From: Chitinophaga ginsengisegetis | GTDB taxonomy: Bacteria; Bacteroidota; Bacteroidia; Chitinophagales; Chitinophagaceae | Assembly: GCF_900168065.1 (NCBI RefSeq) | Contig: NZ_FUZZ01000001.1 | Span: 1,364,001-1,428,000 of the forward strand | Length of the DNA: 64,000 bases | Direction: 5' to 3' | Shown here: one piece after another, positions 1 through 8,909 of the stretch | How the letters are laid out: each line of letters starts with the position of its first letter | Position numbering within the stretch: position 1 is the stretch's first letter | Program-made: the position numbers and the translations under genes | The notes under the pieces: model-generated | What the model saw: only the letters and a program-made list of their open reading frames with translations | Told to the model about the DNA's origin: nothing | Database searches by the model: none

Positions 1-96
1 TTTGCCCGGTCTGAACTATCGCAGTTGTTTAAAAAGAGTTTTGTGGCCGGAATACTGAATGAACATAAGATACCGGTTTTCACGGCACACCGTTGA
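1..96 (+). CDS. Universal stress protein, C-terminal end only (cut by window edge)
   Basis: The first 96 bases read in frame 1 as 31 residues ending in a TGA stop at 94-96. The peptide (FARSELSQLFKKSF... ending PVFTAHR) lines up almost residue for residue with the last 31 residues of the Usp protein at 7634-8452 (FARSDLSELFRKSF... ending PVFIAHS). It is therefore the tail of a tandem-domain UspA protein whose body lies upstream of the window. The site-2 protease gene starts 55 bp downstream on the same strand, so the two may be co-transcribed. Identity is inferred from the paralog comparison; the rest of the gene cannot be seen. Confidence 0.85.
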   Translation, partial: FARSELSQLFKKSFVAGILNEHKIPVFTAHR

Positions 97-151
97 TCGC
101 TTCATCATTCGTAACTGTTGTCTGATTACCTGGTTAGTTAAATATTACGAA

Positions 152-1282
152 ATGAAAAACAGTTTAAAATTATTCACTGTCAAACATACCGGCATTTACC
201 TGCATTGGTCTTTTGGGCTGTTTGTGGCGTTGATATTATTTATACAAAGTGCCACAGGAACAGCAAATAGCGAAATATTGTGGTCAGCAATGGCGATTAT
301 TGCCGTATTCACATGCGTAGTACTTCACGAACTTGGCCATTCACTGGCAGCAGGAAGGTATGGTATTCACACCAAAAGTATTACGCTGCTGCCAATAGGA
401 GGTATTGCCGCTATGGAAAAAATGCCCGACAAACCGGTACCCGAAATTATTGTGAGTGCGGCCGGCCCCATGGTAAACCTGTTGATCGCATTGATATTGC
501 TCCCTTTCATCTCCGGATATCCACCATTCTGGAAAGCAGCGGAAGTAATCGAATCTGTAGACCGGGGCAATTTTCTCTATTACCTGTATGTTGTTAATAT
601 CATGCTGGCTTTATTTAACCTGATCCCGGCCTTTCCTATGGATGGCGGACGAATACTGAAAGGAATATTGGAGCTGCGTATGGACACAACCCGCTCAACC
701 GCCATAGCTGCCTTTACAGGCAGGGTAATAGCAGCCCTGTTTATCGTAGCCGGGCTGATTATTTTTGATATTATCCTGATGCTTATCGGTCTTTTTATTA
801 TAGCCAGCGGAGCGGGCGAGGAAAAACTGATTTACCTGAAAACAGCAGCAAAAGGTTTGCATTTAAAGGATCTGGCGGCAACTTCTTATAGCTCCTTTCC
901 TGCAGGCATGACCATTGGCGAGGCTGCTGAAAAAATGCTGCTGCACCAGGACAAATATTTCCTTGTAATGGATCAGGCAACTGTTGCGGGTATCATTGAG
1001 CGGAGTACTATCCTTCGCGCGCTATCAGGAGGAAAGCACGGAGAAACCATCAGGCAACTCATGACAGCCAATGTGCCAAAGCTTGATGCGGAAAGTCCGG
1101 TGACAGAAGTGATTGACAAGCTTTCGGGAAATAGAGCAGCGGCATTACCGGTAGTGTCTGAGGGCCGGATAACCGGGACCGTTAATATGCAAAATATTAT
1201 AGAATACCTGACAGTTCATGATACAAATCTGAAAGAACATAATCACAGTGGCGCCATGTATAAATTCCTGCAGACCGGCTAA
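152..1282 (+). CDS. Site-2 protease family protein with CBS domain pair (M50B)
   Basis: A 376-residue polytopic membrane metalloprotease of the M50B/SpoIVFB-like group, which cuts substrates inside the membrane. The zinc motif HELGH is at residues 59-63 in a transmembrane helix, and the second metal-ligand motif FPMDGGR has its Asp at residue 164. Several hydrophobic helices fill residues 15-235, and two CBS repeats occupy about 255-376. CBS pairs bind adenine nucleotides in related proteins, so ATP or energy sensing is plausible. An upstream in-frame ATG at 59 would add 31 polar residues overlapping the end of the preceding usp gene. The start at 152 gives the usual N-terminus (MKNSLKLF...) of this subfamily and is preferred. 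Substrate unknown. It ends 12 bp from the convergent dehydrogenase gene. Confidence 0.9.
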   Translation: MKNSLKLFTVKHTGIYLHWSFGLFVALILFIQSATGTANSEILWSAMAIIAVFTCVVLHELGHSLAAGRYGIHTKSITLLPIGGIAAMEKMPDKPVPEIIVSAAGPMVNLLIALILLPFISGYPPFWKAAEVIESVDRGNFLYYLYVVNIMLALFNLIPAFPMDGGRILKGILELRMDTTRSTAIAAFTGRVIAALFIVAGLIIFDIILMLIGLFIIASGAGEEKLIYLKTAAKGLHLKDLAATSYSSFPAGMTIGEAAEKMLLHQDKYFLVMDQATVAGIIERSTILRALSGGKHGETIRQLMTANVPKLDAESPVTEVIDKLSGNRAAALPVVSEGRITGTVNMQNIIEYLTVHDTNLKEHNHSGAMYKFLQTG

Positions 1283-1294
1283 TTTTTTTTACAA

Positions 1295-2320
1295 CTATGG
1301 CATTACCAATACAGCTGCACCTTTAATATTTCCGGCCCGCAGATTTTCCAGTGCCTCATTTGCCTGGTGCAGCGGGAAGAGCTGTGTAGATGTGGTGACA
1401 GGCACCAGTGGCGCTATCCCGAAAAAAAGCGTTGCATCTTCCCGTGTAAGGTTAGCTACGGATTTAATAACTCTTTCTTCCCAAAGCATACTATAAGGGA
1501 AACCCGGGATGCCGCTCATATGAATTCCTCCGCATACCACCGTTCCGCCCTTGTCCAGGTGAGATAATGCAATAGGCACCAGGCTGCCGTCCGGCGCAAA
1601 AATAATGGCAGCGTCCAGCTTTACAGGTGGCGCTTCCAGGGAACTGCCGGCCCATGTTGCACCCATTTCCAGGGCAAACTGCTGACCGGCGCCATCGCCC
1701 GGTTTTGTGAAAGCATATACCGACTTATACTGGAACGTTGCAATTTGAGTGAGAATGTGCGCGGCTGCGCCAAAACCATACATCCCAATATGCTGCGCAT
1801 GTTCATTCATCATCCGCCAGGAACGGAACCCAATCAATCCGGCACATAACATAGGCGCACCGGCTGCGTTATCATAAACAGCAGGCAATGTAAGACAGAA
1901 TGCTTCCCAGGCGACTGTATATTCCGCATAGCCGCCGTTCACGCTATATCCTGTAAAAAGTGCATTTTCACAAAGATTCTCCTGCCCCTGCATGCAATAT
2001 TTACAATGGCCACATGTGTGGGCCAGCCAGGGTACCCCCACCTTATCGCCCTGCTTCAGCAGCGTAACGCCTTCTCCCAATTCAACCACCTCTCCAACTA
2101 TTTCATGACCGGGAATAACCGGGAGCAGCACCGGCGGCAGGTCTCCGTCAAGTATATGCAGGTCTGTTCTGCAAACCCCGCAGGCGATTACTTTTATTAA
2201 CACCTGACCGGCAGCCGGAACAGGAACAGGAAGCGTTTTAAGCTGAAGCGGTGTACCTGGTTGGGTGAACACCATTGCCTGCATATTTTGGATACTCATC
2301 GTAGCAATTTTAACTGTCAA
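1295..2320 (-). CDS. Zinc-dependent alcohol dehydrogenase (MDR family)
   Basis: A medium-chain dehydrogenase/reductase of normal length (341 aa) that would oxidise alcohols or reduce aldehydes with NAD(P) in the cytoplasm. Catalytic zinc ligands are visible as Cys50 (in ACGVCRTDLH) and the GHE motif (His72-Glu73). The structural zinc lobe has Cys103, Cys106, Cys109 and Cys117 (CGHCKYC...NLC). A nucleotide-binding region with a GFGAAAH stretch starts near residue 178. The true start may be Met13 or Met16 (MQAMVF...), because the first residues have no family counterpart. It lies 33 bp downstream of the Nramp-like gene and is probably the last gene of a pfkB-nramp-adh operon. Substrate is not predictable from sequence. 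Confidence 0.9.
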   Translation of the reverse strand: MTVKIATMSIQNMQAMVFTQPGTPLQLKTLPVPVPAAGQVLIKVIACGVCRTDLHILDGDLPPVLLPVIPGHEIVGEVVELGEGVTLLKQGDKVGVPWLAHTCGHCKYCMQGQENLCENALFTGYSVNGGYAEYTVAWEAFCLTLPAVYDNAAGAPMLCAGLIGFRSWRMMNEHAQHIGMYGFGAAAHILTQIATFQYKSVYAFTKPGDGAGQQFALEMGATWAGSSLEAPPVKLDAAIIFAPDGSLVPIALSHLDKGGTVVCGGIHMSGIPGFPYSMLWEERVIKSVANLTREDATLFFGIAPLVPVTTSTQLFPLHQANEALENLRAGNIKGAAVLVMP

Positions 2321-2353
2321 CCGGGGATTATCAGCTCGGTGATTTAAGTTTTA

Positions 2354-3598
2354 CTACAGCAGGAAATAGATTAGCGCTATTGCTGCTGCAGTCATTATTA
2401 TTAACGCTATAGTGCCTAAAAGGTTAGAAAACCACGAATTAGTATTGCTTTTCATAATCTTTTTATTATTGCCGATATGCAAAACAACCGCTATTAAAAC
2501 GGGGGCCGTCAAACCATACGCAATAGCCGTATACAGCAGAGCCCTGAGTGGACTTACAGCCGAAAACTGGAGCAACAAACCTACCAGCAGCGAAATAATG
2601 ATGGATATATAAAAAGGTTTTGCCTGTGCAAATTTCTTATCCAGTCCTTCCTCCCAGCCCAGTGTCTCTGCCAGCATATAAGACTGCGCGCCCGCCAGTA
2701 CCGGAACTGCCAGCAAACCGGTTCCAAGTACCCCGGCCGCAAAAATGAGATAGGTCAGGTTGCCCGCAAGCGGCTGCAGTGCCCTGGCAGCCTGGTCTAC
2801 CGTATCAATCTGCCGGATACCTGCCGGGAAAAGTACCGTACCGGTGGTAAGAATAATGAAGAACATCACAACATTGGAAAACAGCATGCCTGTATTGACA
2901 TCTGCCTTCATACTATTTAATATCTTCTTATCCACCACAATTATATGGTTATGCAGCCTGTCTTCCGCCTCCATATTTGCTTGCCAGTAAAAGAGATAAG
3001 GAGAAATAGTGGTTCCCAGGATAGCTACAATGATAGAGAAGAATTCTTTGTCGTAGCGGATCACCGGAATAAAAGTATCCCTTGCGATCAGTTTCCAGTT
3101 CTGATCTGAAAGGAAAGGAACAATAATGTACAGCAACAGGGAAGTACAAAGCCACTTCAGGATCATCGCAATTTTCTGATAGGGATAATGTATGATAACC
3201 ACCATCAGCAAAAGTGTAATCGCCACACAGAACACAGATACCGGAACAGCCGGCAGTATCATATGGCAAACTGCTCCCATAGCCTGGATGTTCGCCCCGA
3301 TATTCAACGTAATAGCTGGAAAACTGAACAGCAGCATTCCATAAAGAATAGGCTTCGGATAATACTGTTTGAGAGTGGCCGTAAGTCCCTGCGAGGTTAC
3401 AAGACCTATCCTGGCGCACATTCCCTGCATGGCTGCCATCAAAGGAAATGTGAACAATGCCGTCCATAATGTGGAAAGACCAAAACCGGCACCAGCCTGG
3501 GAATAGGTGGCAATTCCTGAGGGGTCGTCGTCACTTGCACCGGTAATAAGACCGGGACCTAATGTTTTAAATGCCTTTCTGATTCCTTCAATTTTCAT
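2354..3598 (-). CDS. Nramp-like divalent metal transporter (variant motif class)
   Basis: A 414-residue inner-membrane protein with about 11 hydrophobic helices and the Nramp (SLC11) fold signature near the N-terminus (GPGLITGASDDDPSGIATYS, residues 14-33). Canonical Nramps carry DPGN in helix 1 and a Met-Pro-His motif in helix 6. Here helix 1 reads DPSG, and the helix 6 region reads TTISPYLFYWQ with no such Met. It thus belongs to the Nramp-related group whose metal choice differs from Mn/Fe Nramps; Mg2+ or another ion is possible, which is inference. Its ATG overlaps the stop of the upstream pfkB gene (ATGA at 3595-3598), a sign of translational coupling. Confidence 0.85.
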   Translation of the reverse strand: MKIEGIRKAFKTLGPGLITGASDDDPSGIATYSQAGAGFGLSTLWTALFTFPLMAAMQGMCARIGLVTSQGLTATLKQYYPKPILYGMLLFSFPAITLNIGANIQAMGAVCHMILPAVPVSVFCVAITLLLMVVIIHYPYQKIAMILKWLCTSLLLYIIVPFLSDQNWKLIARDTFIPVIRYDKEFFSIIVAILGTTISPYLFYWQANMEAEDRLHNHIIVVDKKILNSMKADVNTGMLFSNVVMFFIILTTGTVLFPAGIRQIDTVDQAARALQPLAGNLTYLIFAAGVLGTGLLAVPVLAGAQSYMLAETLGWEEGLDKKFAQAKPFYISIIISLLVGLLLQFSAVSPLRALLYTAIAYGLTAPVLIAVVLHIGNNKKIMKSNTNSWFSNLLGTIALIIMTAAAIALIYFLL

Positions 3599-4551
3599 CT
3601 TTTAATACCCGTGGTTAATGATTGCTTCCTGCGTACCTCTTCAAAAAGTATCAGCGCATCTTCCTTCTTACATAGCGCTGTACCGGGATTTAACGTGGCT
3701 GCTGTACCACAGGCAACTCCAAACTGCGCGGCCTCAAGGATATCCTTGCCGGCAAACAGGCTATAAACAATGCCGGCCAGCATGCTGTCTCCGGCGCCAA
3801 CCGTGCTCACCCTGCGGACCACAGGCGCGGGTACCTTTATCGAAAGATCTGCTGTTACCAGCATCGCCCCTGCTTCTCCCATAGATACTATTATTACTTC
3901 ACAGCGATGCTTGCTGATGATCTCCCTGGCCACATCCACAATTTCCATTGCATTAAGGGTGTTTGCGCCTGCAAAGCCTGCCAGCTCCCTGATATTGGGT
4001 TTAACCAGGTAGGCTCCTTCCCGCAGGGCTTCCTTTAATGCATCGCCCGAAGTATCTACAATAAAACGGGCCCCCTTGATGGCTGCTATAGCGCTGAAAG
4101 AGGCAAATATATCCGGCGGCACACCTGGACACAAGCTGCCACTGGCAACAAGATATTCTATCCCTTCCATCTGCCGGATCACTTCCAGCAAGTGCTGCCA
4201 CTCATAAGTGTCAACCACCGGCCCAGGCATGCCTAAACGATATTGCGCATGGTTGCTGTTGTCTGTAAGGATCAGGTTTTCCCGGGTGTGCCCTGCAATG
4301 GGAACGGATATTCCCGGAACACCCTCTGCACGTAACAGTGACTCGAAAAATCTACCGCTGTGCCCTCCCCCGAGGTACACCGCCTTTGCGTCGCCGCCCA
4401 GCCGTATAATGGCCCTGGCTACGTTAACGCCACCGCCGCCTGGTTCAAAAAGAGGCACACTGCATTTCAGCTTTCTTTCGGGTACCAGTACAGGAACACT
4501 TGTACTCTTATCTATTGCGGGATTTAATGTAATGGTGACAATTGCGGACAT
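3595..4551 (-). CDS. PfkB-family hexose kinase (1-phosphofructokinase / phosphofructokinase II type)
   Basis: A 318-aa ribokinase-fold sugar kinase. The N-terminus MSAIVTITLNPAIDKS is typical of 1-phosphofructokinase and E. coli PfkB. The substrate-side motif GGGGVNVARAI follows at about residues 40-50, and the anion hole/catalytic base motif VGAGDS at about 245-250. It would phosphorylate a sugar phosphate (fructose-1-P, fructose-6-P or tagatose-6-P) with ATP. An ATG nine codons upstream (4578) is possible, but the family start at 4551 is preferred. First gene of a minus-strand operon with the Nramp-like and alcohol dehydrogenase genes. Three TGAY-N4-RTCA palindromes lie upstream, between it and the divergent P-ATPase. 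Confidence 0.88.
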   Translation of the reverse strand: MSAIVTITLNPAIDKSTSVPVLVPERKLKCSVPLFEPGGGGVNVARAIIRLGGDAKAVYLGGGHSGRFFESLLRAEGVPGISVPIAGHTRENLILTDNSNHAQYRLGMPGPVVDTYEWQHLLEVIRQMEGIEYLVASGSLCPGVPPDIFASFSAIAAIKGARFIVDTSGDALKEALREGAYLVKPNIRELAGFAGANTLNAMEIVDVAREIISKHRCEVIIVSMGEAGAMLVTADLSIKVPAPVVRRVSTVGAGDSMLAGIVYSLFAGKDILEAAQFGVACGTAATLNPGTALCKKEDALILFEEVRRKQSLTTGIKR

Positions 4552-4652
4552 ACCAGTTAAATTTAAATGAAACAGCAATCTGCTTTTATGAGCAGCACTT
4601 CAAAGATACCCGCTGCCTTCTCCGGCTGCAATGACGGGAATTAGTAATCGCG

Positions 4653-4733
4653 CTGATCTTCATCAGGAGTACAGGAAATGACCCTGCCATCTTTGATATG
4701 ACGGATATCACCGGATCTTCTGACGGGTATCAT
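4653..4733. promoter_or_regulatory. Three Crp/Fnr-like palindromes in divergent pfkB / P-ATPase promoter region
   Basis: Three 14-bp sites: 4653-4666 (CTGATCTTCATCAG), 4698-4711 (ATGACGGATATCAC) and 4720-4733 (CTGACGGGTATCAT). All fit TGAY-N4-RTCA. The last two start 22 bp apart; the first lies 45 bp before the second, about twice that. They sit between divergent genes (starts 4551 and 4834), so one bound regulator could control both. Assignment to a Crp/Fnr-family protein is inference from half-site shape. Confidence 0.6.
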
Positions 4734-4833
4734 TGCCGTGCAGATATCTTTAAGGAACATTTGCGGTGAATAAAGTTGATGTCTATTGATGCGCTGCTGT
4801 ACCGGCGCTGTCTGCTGATGAAAAACAAGAAAG

Positions 4834-7542
4834 ATGCCGCTGTCTCACATAGAAAAAATTGGTAATTACTGGGCCTTATCAGGTGAAACTATTGCTAAAG
4901 TTTCTTCCACAGATCCTATCAGGGGGTTAACAAAGGAAGAAGCTGCAACAAGATTGGCCAAACACGGTTATAACAGCATCACCACATCTGAAAACACGCA
5001 ACCATTACTAATATTACTCCGGCAGTTTACCAGTCCATTTATACTGCTGCTGGGAGTTTCTACCATTCTTTCCTTCTTTTTTAAAGAATGGCTGGATGGT
5101 TTTGCCATCCTGATGGTGATGATCCTGAATACCGCAATTGGTTTCTGGATGGAATACCAGGCACACCGTTCCATGGAAGCGCTAAAAAAAATGAGTGTTG
5201 TTCAGGCGAGAGTTATCCGGGACGGAGAGATGATGGAAATAAAATCTGAATTACTCGTACCCGGTGACCTGCTGTTTGCAGAAAGCGGGGAAATGGTGAC
5301 TGCCGACGCGAGGATTATCAACGCCAATCAACTTCAGGTTGATGAATCAACGCTCACCGGCGAATCTTTTCCGGTAGATAAAGGCCACAACCTCCTGCCG
5401 GAAAAGATCCCACTATCTGGAAGAAGCAACATGCTGTACAAAGGTACTTTTATTACGAAAGGCAATTGCTTTGCTATTGTTGTGAATACCGGTATGAAAA
5501 CAGAACTCGGCAAACTTGCCGGTATCGTTCAACAGGCAGAACAGGTAGCTACGCCGCTAGAGAAAAAAGTCCGGATCCTGAGTAAAAAGCTGATCTGGAT
5601 AACCCTGGGATTGATTGTCGCCATATTTACCGGGAGCATCTTTTACGGCACGCCCGTTACAACCGTGTTAAAAATAGCAATAGCATTGTCCGTTGCAGCC
5701 ATTCCTGAAGGACTGCCCGTTGTAACTACACTTGCTTTGTCCTTTGGCATGCTGCGGATGGCCAGGCATAATGTCATTGTAAAAAAGTTGTCTGCCGTAG
5801 AAACACTGGGAGGAACGAATGTTATCTGCACCGATAAAACGGGTACGCTTACACAAAATAAAATTGAAGTGTCCCTTATTCAGGCGGGAAGCCTTTCCGC
5901 CCGTGTCCGGATCAATGTCGCAGGTACCTCCATGCATTGGATGGAAAATAACAGCATCCCGGGAACAGCCGCTTACGCTCATTTATGCCGTATATCCGCA
6001 TTATGCAATACGGCCAGCTATCAACTCAATGGTAATGAAGCAAGCGCCTCCGGCGATCCCCTGGAGATAGCTTTACTTAAAATGATACACGCATCCGGGA
6101 TGAAACCAGTGCAGTATCAGCAACAATTCAGCAAAACAGATGAAATACCTTTCTCTTCCGAAACAAGGGTTATGGCAACCCTGCACAAAAGCAAAGAGCA
6201 GGATCCGTTTTATTATATAGCTGCAAAGGGAGCTGTGGAAGATATACTGAAATATTGCTCTTCTGTACTTGATGAAAACGGTAAAAGTCATTTGGGTGAA
6301 AAACAAAAAGAAGAATGGAAAGCTATTGCCACTAAACATGCGCAATCCGGATTCCGTATGCTGGCATTTGCCTACCGGGAAACATCAAAGCAGGAGCCAT
6401 CTTTCATGCATAACTTGACGCTGGCCGGAATTATTGGCTTCAGCGATCCTCCAAGAGCCGGTGTAACAGAAGCAATCAAAGAATGTAAAAATGCAGGGAT
6501 AAGGGTGATCATGATTACGGGAGATCATCCGGAAACCGCAAAAAATATTGCACTGCAATTAGGAATAGCCACTCCCGGAGAAGATGTAATGTTGGGCAGT
6601 TCCATGAAGCCCTATAACCAGTTAACGGCATCAGACAGGGCGCAATGGCTGAGAACCAGCGTATTTGCCAGGGTAAGCCCGGAACAAAAACAACACCTGG
6701 TCAGCGTTTTACAGGATGAGAAAATGATAGTAGCCATGACCGGTGATGGTGTAAATGATGCTCCGGCTCTGAAAAAAGCAGATATTGGTATTGCTATGGG
6801 CCTGAGAGGAACACAGGTGGCAAGGGAAGCAGCAGATATGGTACTGAAAGATGATGCCTTTACCGCCATTGTTTCCGCTATCAGGCAGGGAAGAATCATT
6901 TTCGAAAATATCCGGAAATTCGTAATCTTTCTATTATCGTGTAACTTAAGCGAACTGCTTGTAATTGCCATATGTGCGCTGTTTAACCTGCCGTTCCAGC
7001 TTTTCCCGCTGCAGATCCTGTTCATTAACTTCATAACAGATTCAATGCCGGCACTTGCGCTGGGAGTCAGCAACAGCGGTGGTTCAATTATGCAACGAAA
7101 GCCTTATCCCCCTGAAACCCTCATTATCGATAGAAAAAGATGGACTGCCATTTTTGTTTATTCATTTGTAATCACGGCTACTACTTTGGGAGCAGTAGCT
7201 ACCAGTCATCTGATACTTCACTACAATGATAAATGGAATAACCTGGTATACAATAATATCCTCTTTTATACATTGATCTTCTCCCAGTTGTTCCAGGTGC
7301 TTAATATGACTTTTAAGAGAGACATCCCTTTCCATAAAACAGATGTGTTCCGTAACCCGGCTATATGGTACTCCATAGGAGGCTGCATTGGGCTGTCATT
7401 AGCCGCTTATTGGATTATGCCGGTAAAAAGAATTTTAGGTATAACTGCGATTAGCCAGGGAGACTGGTGCATTATATTATTATACTCCATACTAACGGTA
7501 GCTATTATAAGGATCATTAAGAAAATGAAAATAACCATCTGA
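4834..7542 (+). CDS. Cation-transporting P-type ATPase (P2A, Ca2+-ATPase-like)
   Basis: A 902-residue inner-membrane ion pump. Order of parts: cation ATPase N-terminal domain (residues 10-80), helices M1-M2, actuator domain with TGES, helices M3-M4 carrying PEGLP (Glu292), phosphorylation site CTDKTGTLT (Asp334), nucleotide-binding domain, the P-domain loop TGDGVNDAP, and a C-terminal block of helices. Residues NFITDSMPALALG in the M6 region match the Ca2+-ATPase/PMR1-like group rather than heavy-metal P1B pumps, and no CPC motif is present. Likely exports Ca2+ or Mn2+ with ATP. Divergent from the pfkB-nramp operon, suggesting shared control of cation balance. Ends before a strong hairpin at 7563-7599. 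Confidence 0.93.
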   Translation: MPLSHIEKIGNYWALSGETIAKVSSTDPIRGLTKEEAATRLAKHGYNSITTSENTQPLLILLRQFTSPFILLLGVSTILSFFFKEWLDGFAILMVMILNTAIGFWMEYQAHRSMEALKKMSVVQARVIRDGEMMEIKSELLVPGDLLFAESGEMVTADARIINANQLQVDESTLTGESFPVDKGHNLLPEKIPLSGRSNMLYKGTFITKGNCFAIVVNTGMKTELGKLAGIVQQAEQVATPLEKKVRILSKKLIWITLGLIVAIFTGSIFYGTPVTTVLKIAIALSVAAIPEGLPVVTTLALSFGMLRMARHNVIVKKLSAVETLGGTNVICTDKTGTLTQNKIEVSLIQAGSLSARVRINVAGTSMHWMENNSIPGTAAYAHLCRISALCNTASYQLNGNEASASGDPLEIALLKMIHASGMKPVQYQQQFSKTDEIPFSSETRVMATLHKSKEQDPFYYIAAKGAVEDILKYCSSVLDENGKSHLGEKQKEEWKAIATKHAQSGFRMLAFAYRETSKQEPSFMHNLTLAGIIGFSDPPRAGVTEAIKECKNAGIRVIMITGDHPETAKNIALQLGIATPGEDVMLGSSMKPYNQLTASDRAQWLRTSVFARVSPEQKQHLVSVLQDEKMIVAMTGDGVNDAPALKKADIGIAMGLRGTQVAREAADMVLKDDAFTAIVSAIRQGRIIFENIRKFVIFLLSCNLSELLVIAICALFNLPFQLFPLQILFINFITDSMPALALGVSNSGGSIMQRKPYPPETLIIDRKRWTAIFVYSFVITATTLGAVATSHLILHYNDKWNNLVYNNILFYTLIFSQLFQVLNMTFKRDIPFHKTDVFRNPAIWYSIGGCIGLSLAAYWIMPVKRILGITAISQGDWCIILLYSILTVAIIRIIKKMKITI

Positions 7543-7562
7543 TAACGATACGCAACAAATAA

Positions 7563-7599
7563 AAAAATGCGCTCTCCATATTCCGGAGAGCGCATTTTT
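7563..7599. terminator. Bidirectional rho-independent terminator
   Basis: A perfect 15-bp stem (7563-7577 with 7585-7599, core GCGCTCTCC/GGAGAGCGC), a 7-nt loop, an A-tract on the left and a T-tract on the right. It lies between convergent genes (P-ATPase and usp), so it can stop transcription from both sides. Confidence 0.9.
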
Positions 7600-7633
7600 C
7601 CATTTCCATTTTCTAAAAAGAGGCGTTCATTAT

Positions 7634-8452
7634 TTAAGAATGTGCAATAAAAACAGGCATCCTATGTTCACCCATAACTTCAGTGGCAAAGCTTTTCCTG
7701 AATAATTCTGAAAGATCCGACCGGGCAAAAGACCCACACACCAACATAGGATGATCAACATCTGCAAGCCAGGTATCAAAATATTTTCCGGGGTCGCCTT
7801 CCAGCTTTTGAATGGTGAGATCTGTAAAATGTCTTGCTACTAATTCTTCCATCAGTTGCATTTCAGGGATAGCCTTCTCTTTATCGGTGGCGTATACCAG
7901 AATAGCTTTTTTAGCTGACAGCTCCGGTAACAGGTAACAGAAAGATTTAATAGCAAACGTGGCATCCCTGCTGCCATCATAGGCCATAACAATTGTTTCC
8001 GGGAAATGGCAATTTTCCGGTATCAGCAGCACCGGGCATTCTGCGTTATGTAACGCCATTTTTAAATAATCGTTGGGAATGTCGGTACCCAGATTTTCGT
8101 AGAATTTCTCATTGCCCAGTATCAGCAGATCTGTAAAGCGTGTCTCCTTCTTCAGATCAGCTAAAGTGAAGTCGTATGGCGCCTTATGTACCCTGTATTC
8201 AATATGATGCCGGATACAGGCTTCTTCAAAGGTTTTTATATTTTCGTTTACCAGTTCATCACTATATTCTTCCAAAGTAGGTTCAAATACAGAACCGGTT
8301 ACAAGGGCAGAATTCCAGGAAGGAGAGAAATCCATTTTAGGCAAAAATGTACCAGTCAGCAACAGTGGTTGCATATCATTCAACTGACAGGCAAAGTCAA
8401 AAGCACCTTTAGAAAAATGAGCGCCATCTAAGGCCAGCAATATTTTTTTCAT
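7634..8452 (-). CDS. Universal stress protein, tandem UspA domains
   Basis: A 272-aa cytoplasmic protein with two UspA-like halves. The first begins MKKILLALDG and ends near PVLLIPEN (about residue 145). The second begins TIVMAYDGS and ends PVFIAHS. Two-domain Usp proteins bind ATP or act as nucleotide-responsive stress switches; the classical GxxG-9x-G(S/T) loop is not well kept in either half, so nucleotide binding is uncertain. The C-terminus closely resembles the partial usp at the left edge of the window and differs from the other usp pair at 12.6-15.0 kb, giving two subgroups. Lies 65 bp downstream of the zinc-ribbon gene, likely in one operon. Confidence 0.9.
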   Translation of the reverse strand: MKKILLALDGAHFSKGAFDFACQLNDMQPLLLTGTFLPKMDFSPSWNSALVTGSVFEPTLEEYSDELVNENIKTFEEACIRHHIEYRVHKAPYDFTLADLKKETRFTDLLILGNEKFYENLGTDIPNDYLKMALHNAECPVLLIPENCHFPETIVMAYDGSRDATFAIKSFCYLLPELSAKKAILVYATDKEKAIPEMQLMEELVARHFTDLTIQKLEGDPGKYFDTWLADVDHPMLVCGSFARSDLSELFRKSFATEVMGEHRMPVFIAHS

Positions 8453-8517
8453 GACTTTTTAATTAAAATATACTTAATGATGGTAACAGCGAACTCGTAT
8501 CTGTATAGTACCCTGCT

Positions 8518-8805
8518 TTACGAAAGATGATCCGCTTTTTTGCCGGCCCATCTCTTCAAATACGGCAAACGGTTGATTGCCGCTTCCAATATATCTTCCG
8601 GCAACTTTTCCTTATTCATCATCCTGGTCATGTGTTCCTTCATCTCTTCAAGAGACAAATCAGGATGGGTGAACTCTCCTTGCTGATAGCAATATTTGCA
8701 ATATTCCTGGCTTGGGGAACCGTCCTTTTCTGTTCCCAAAAGCACCACCTCGTTCAGGGGCATACTGCAACTCTGGCAAATTTTATCGTTTTCCATGATT
8801 TTCAT
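8518..8805 (-). CDS. Small zinc-ribbon protein (zf-ribbon_2 type)
   Basis: A 95-aa protein. Its N-terminal part has Cys pairs CQSC and CKYC spaced by about 23 residues (CQSCSMPLNE... and EYCKYCYQQGEF), which would bind one zinc. The C-terminal half is helical and charged. This matches the putative zinc ribbon family, often found alone in bacteria, of unknown function. A second ATG four codons in (8796, MENDKICQSC) is an equally likely start. Preceded by a TGAT-N4-GTCA palindrome and followed by the usp gene, so it probably belongs to the same stress regulon. Confidence 0.8.
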   Translation of the reverse strand: MKIMENDKICQSCSMPLNEVVLLGTEKDGSPSQEYCKYCYQQGEFTHPDLSLEEMKEHMTRMMNKEKLPEDILEAAINRLPYLKRWAGKKADHLS

Positions 8806-8851
8806 TTTTTATTTGTCCGGATAAAGTTAGAAGCAATCTTAAAAACCAGGA

Positions 8852-8887
8852 ATGATCATCGTCATTCTTCATCCTGATTTTCGTTCT
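8852..8887. promoter_or_regulatory. Crp/Fnr-like palindrome pair upstream of zinc-ribbon/usp operon
   Basis: 8852-8865 reads ATGATCATCGTCAT, a full TGAY-N4-RTCA site. 22 bp further, 8874-8887 reads CTGATTTTCGTTCT, whose left half and spacer are identical to the site at 13532 but whose right half is degenerate. Located 47 bp before the minus-strand start at 8805. Confidence 0.5.
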
Positions 8888-8909
8888 CTGTCAGTCCTGC
8901 ACTCCCACA

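Noticed and set aside
59..151. N-terminal extension of the site-2 protease gene
   Set aside because: It overlaps the end of the usp gene in another frame and adds polar residues not typical of the family; the Met at 152 fits better.
2949..3467. 172-codon frame inside the Nramp-like gene
   Set aside because: Shadow frame of a clear transporter gene on the same strand.
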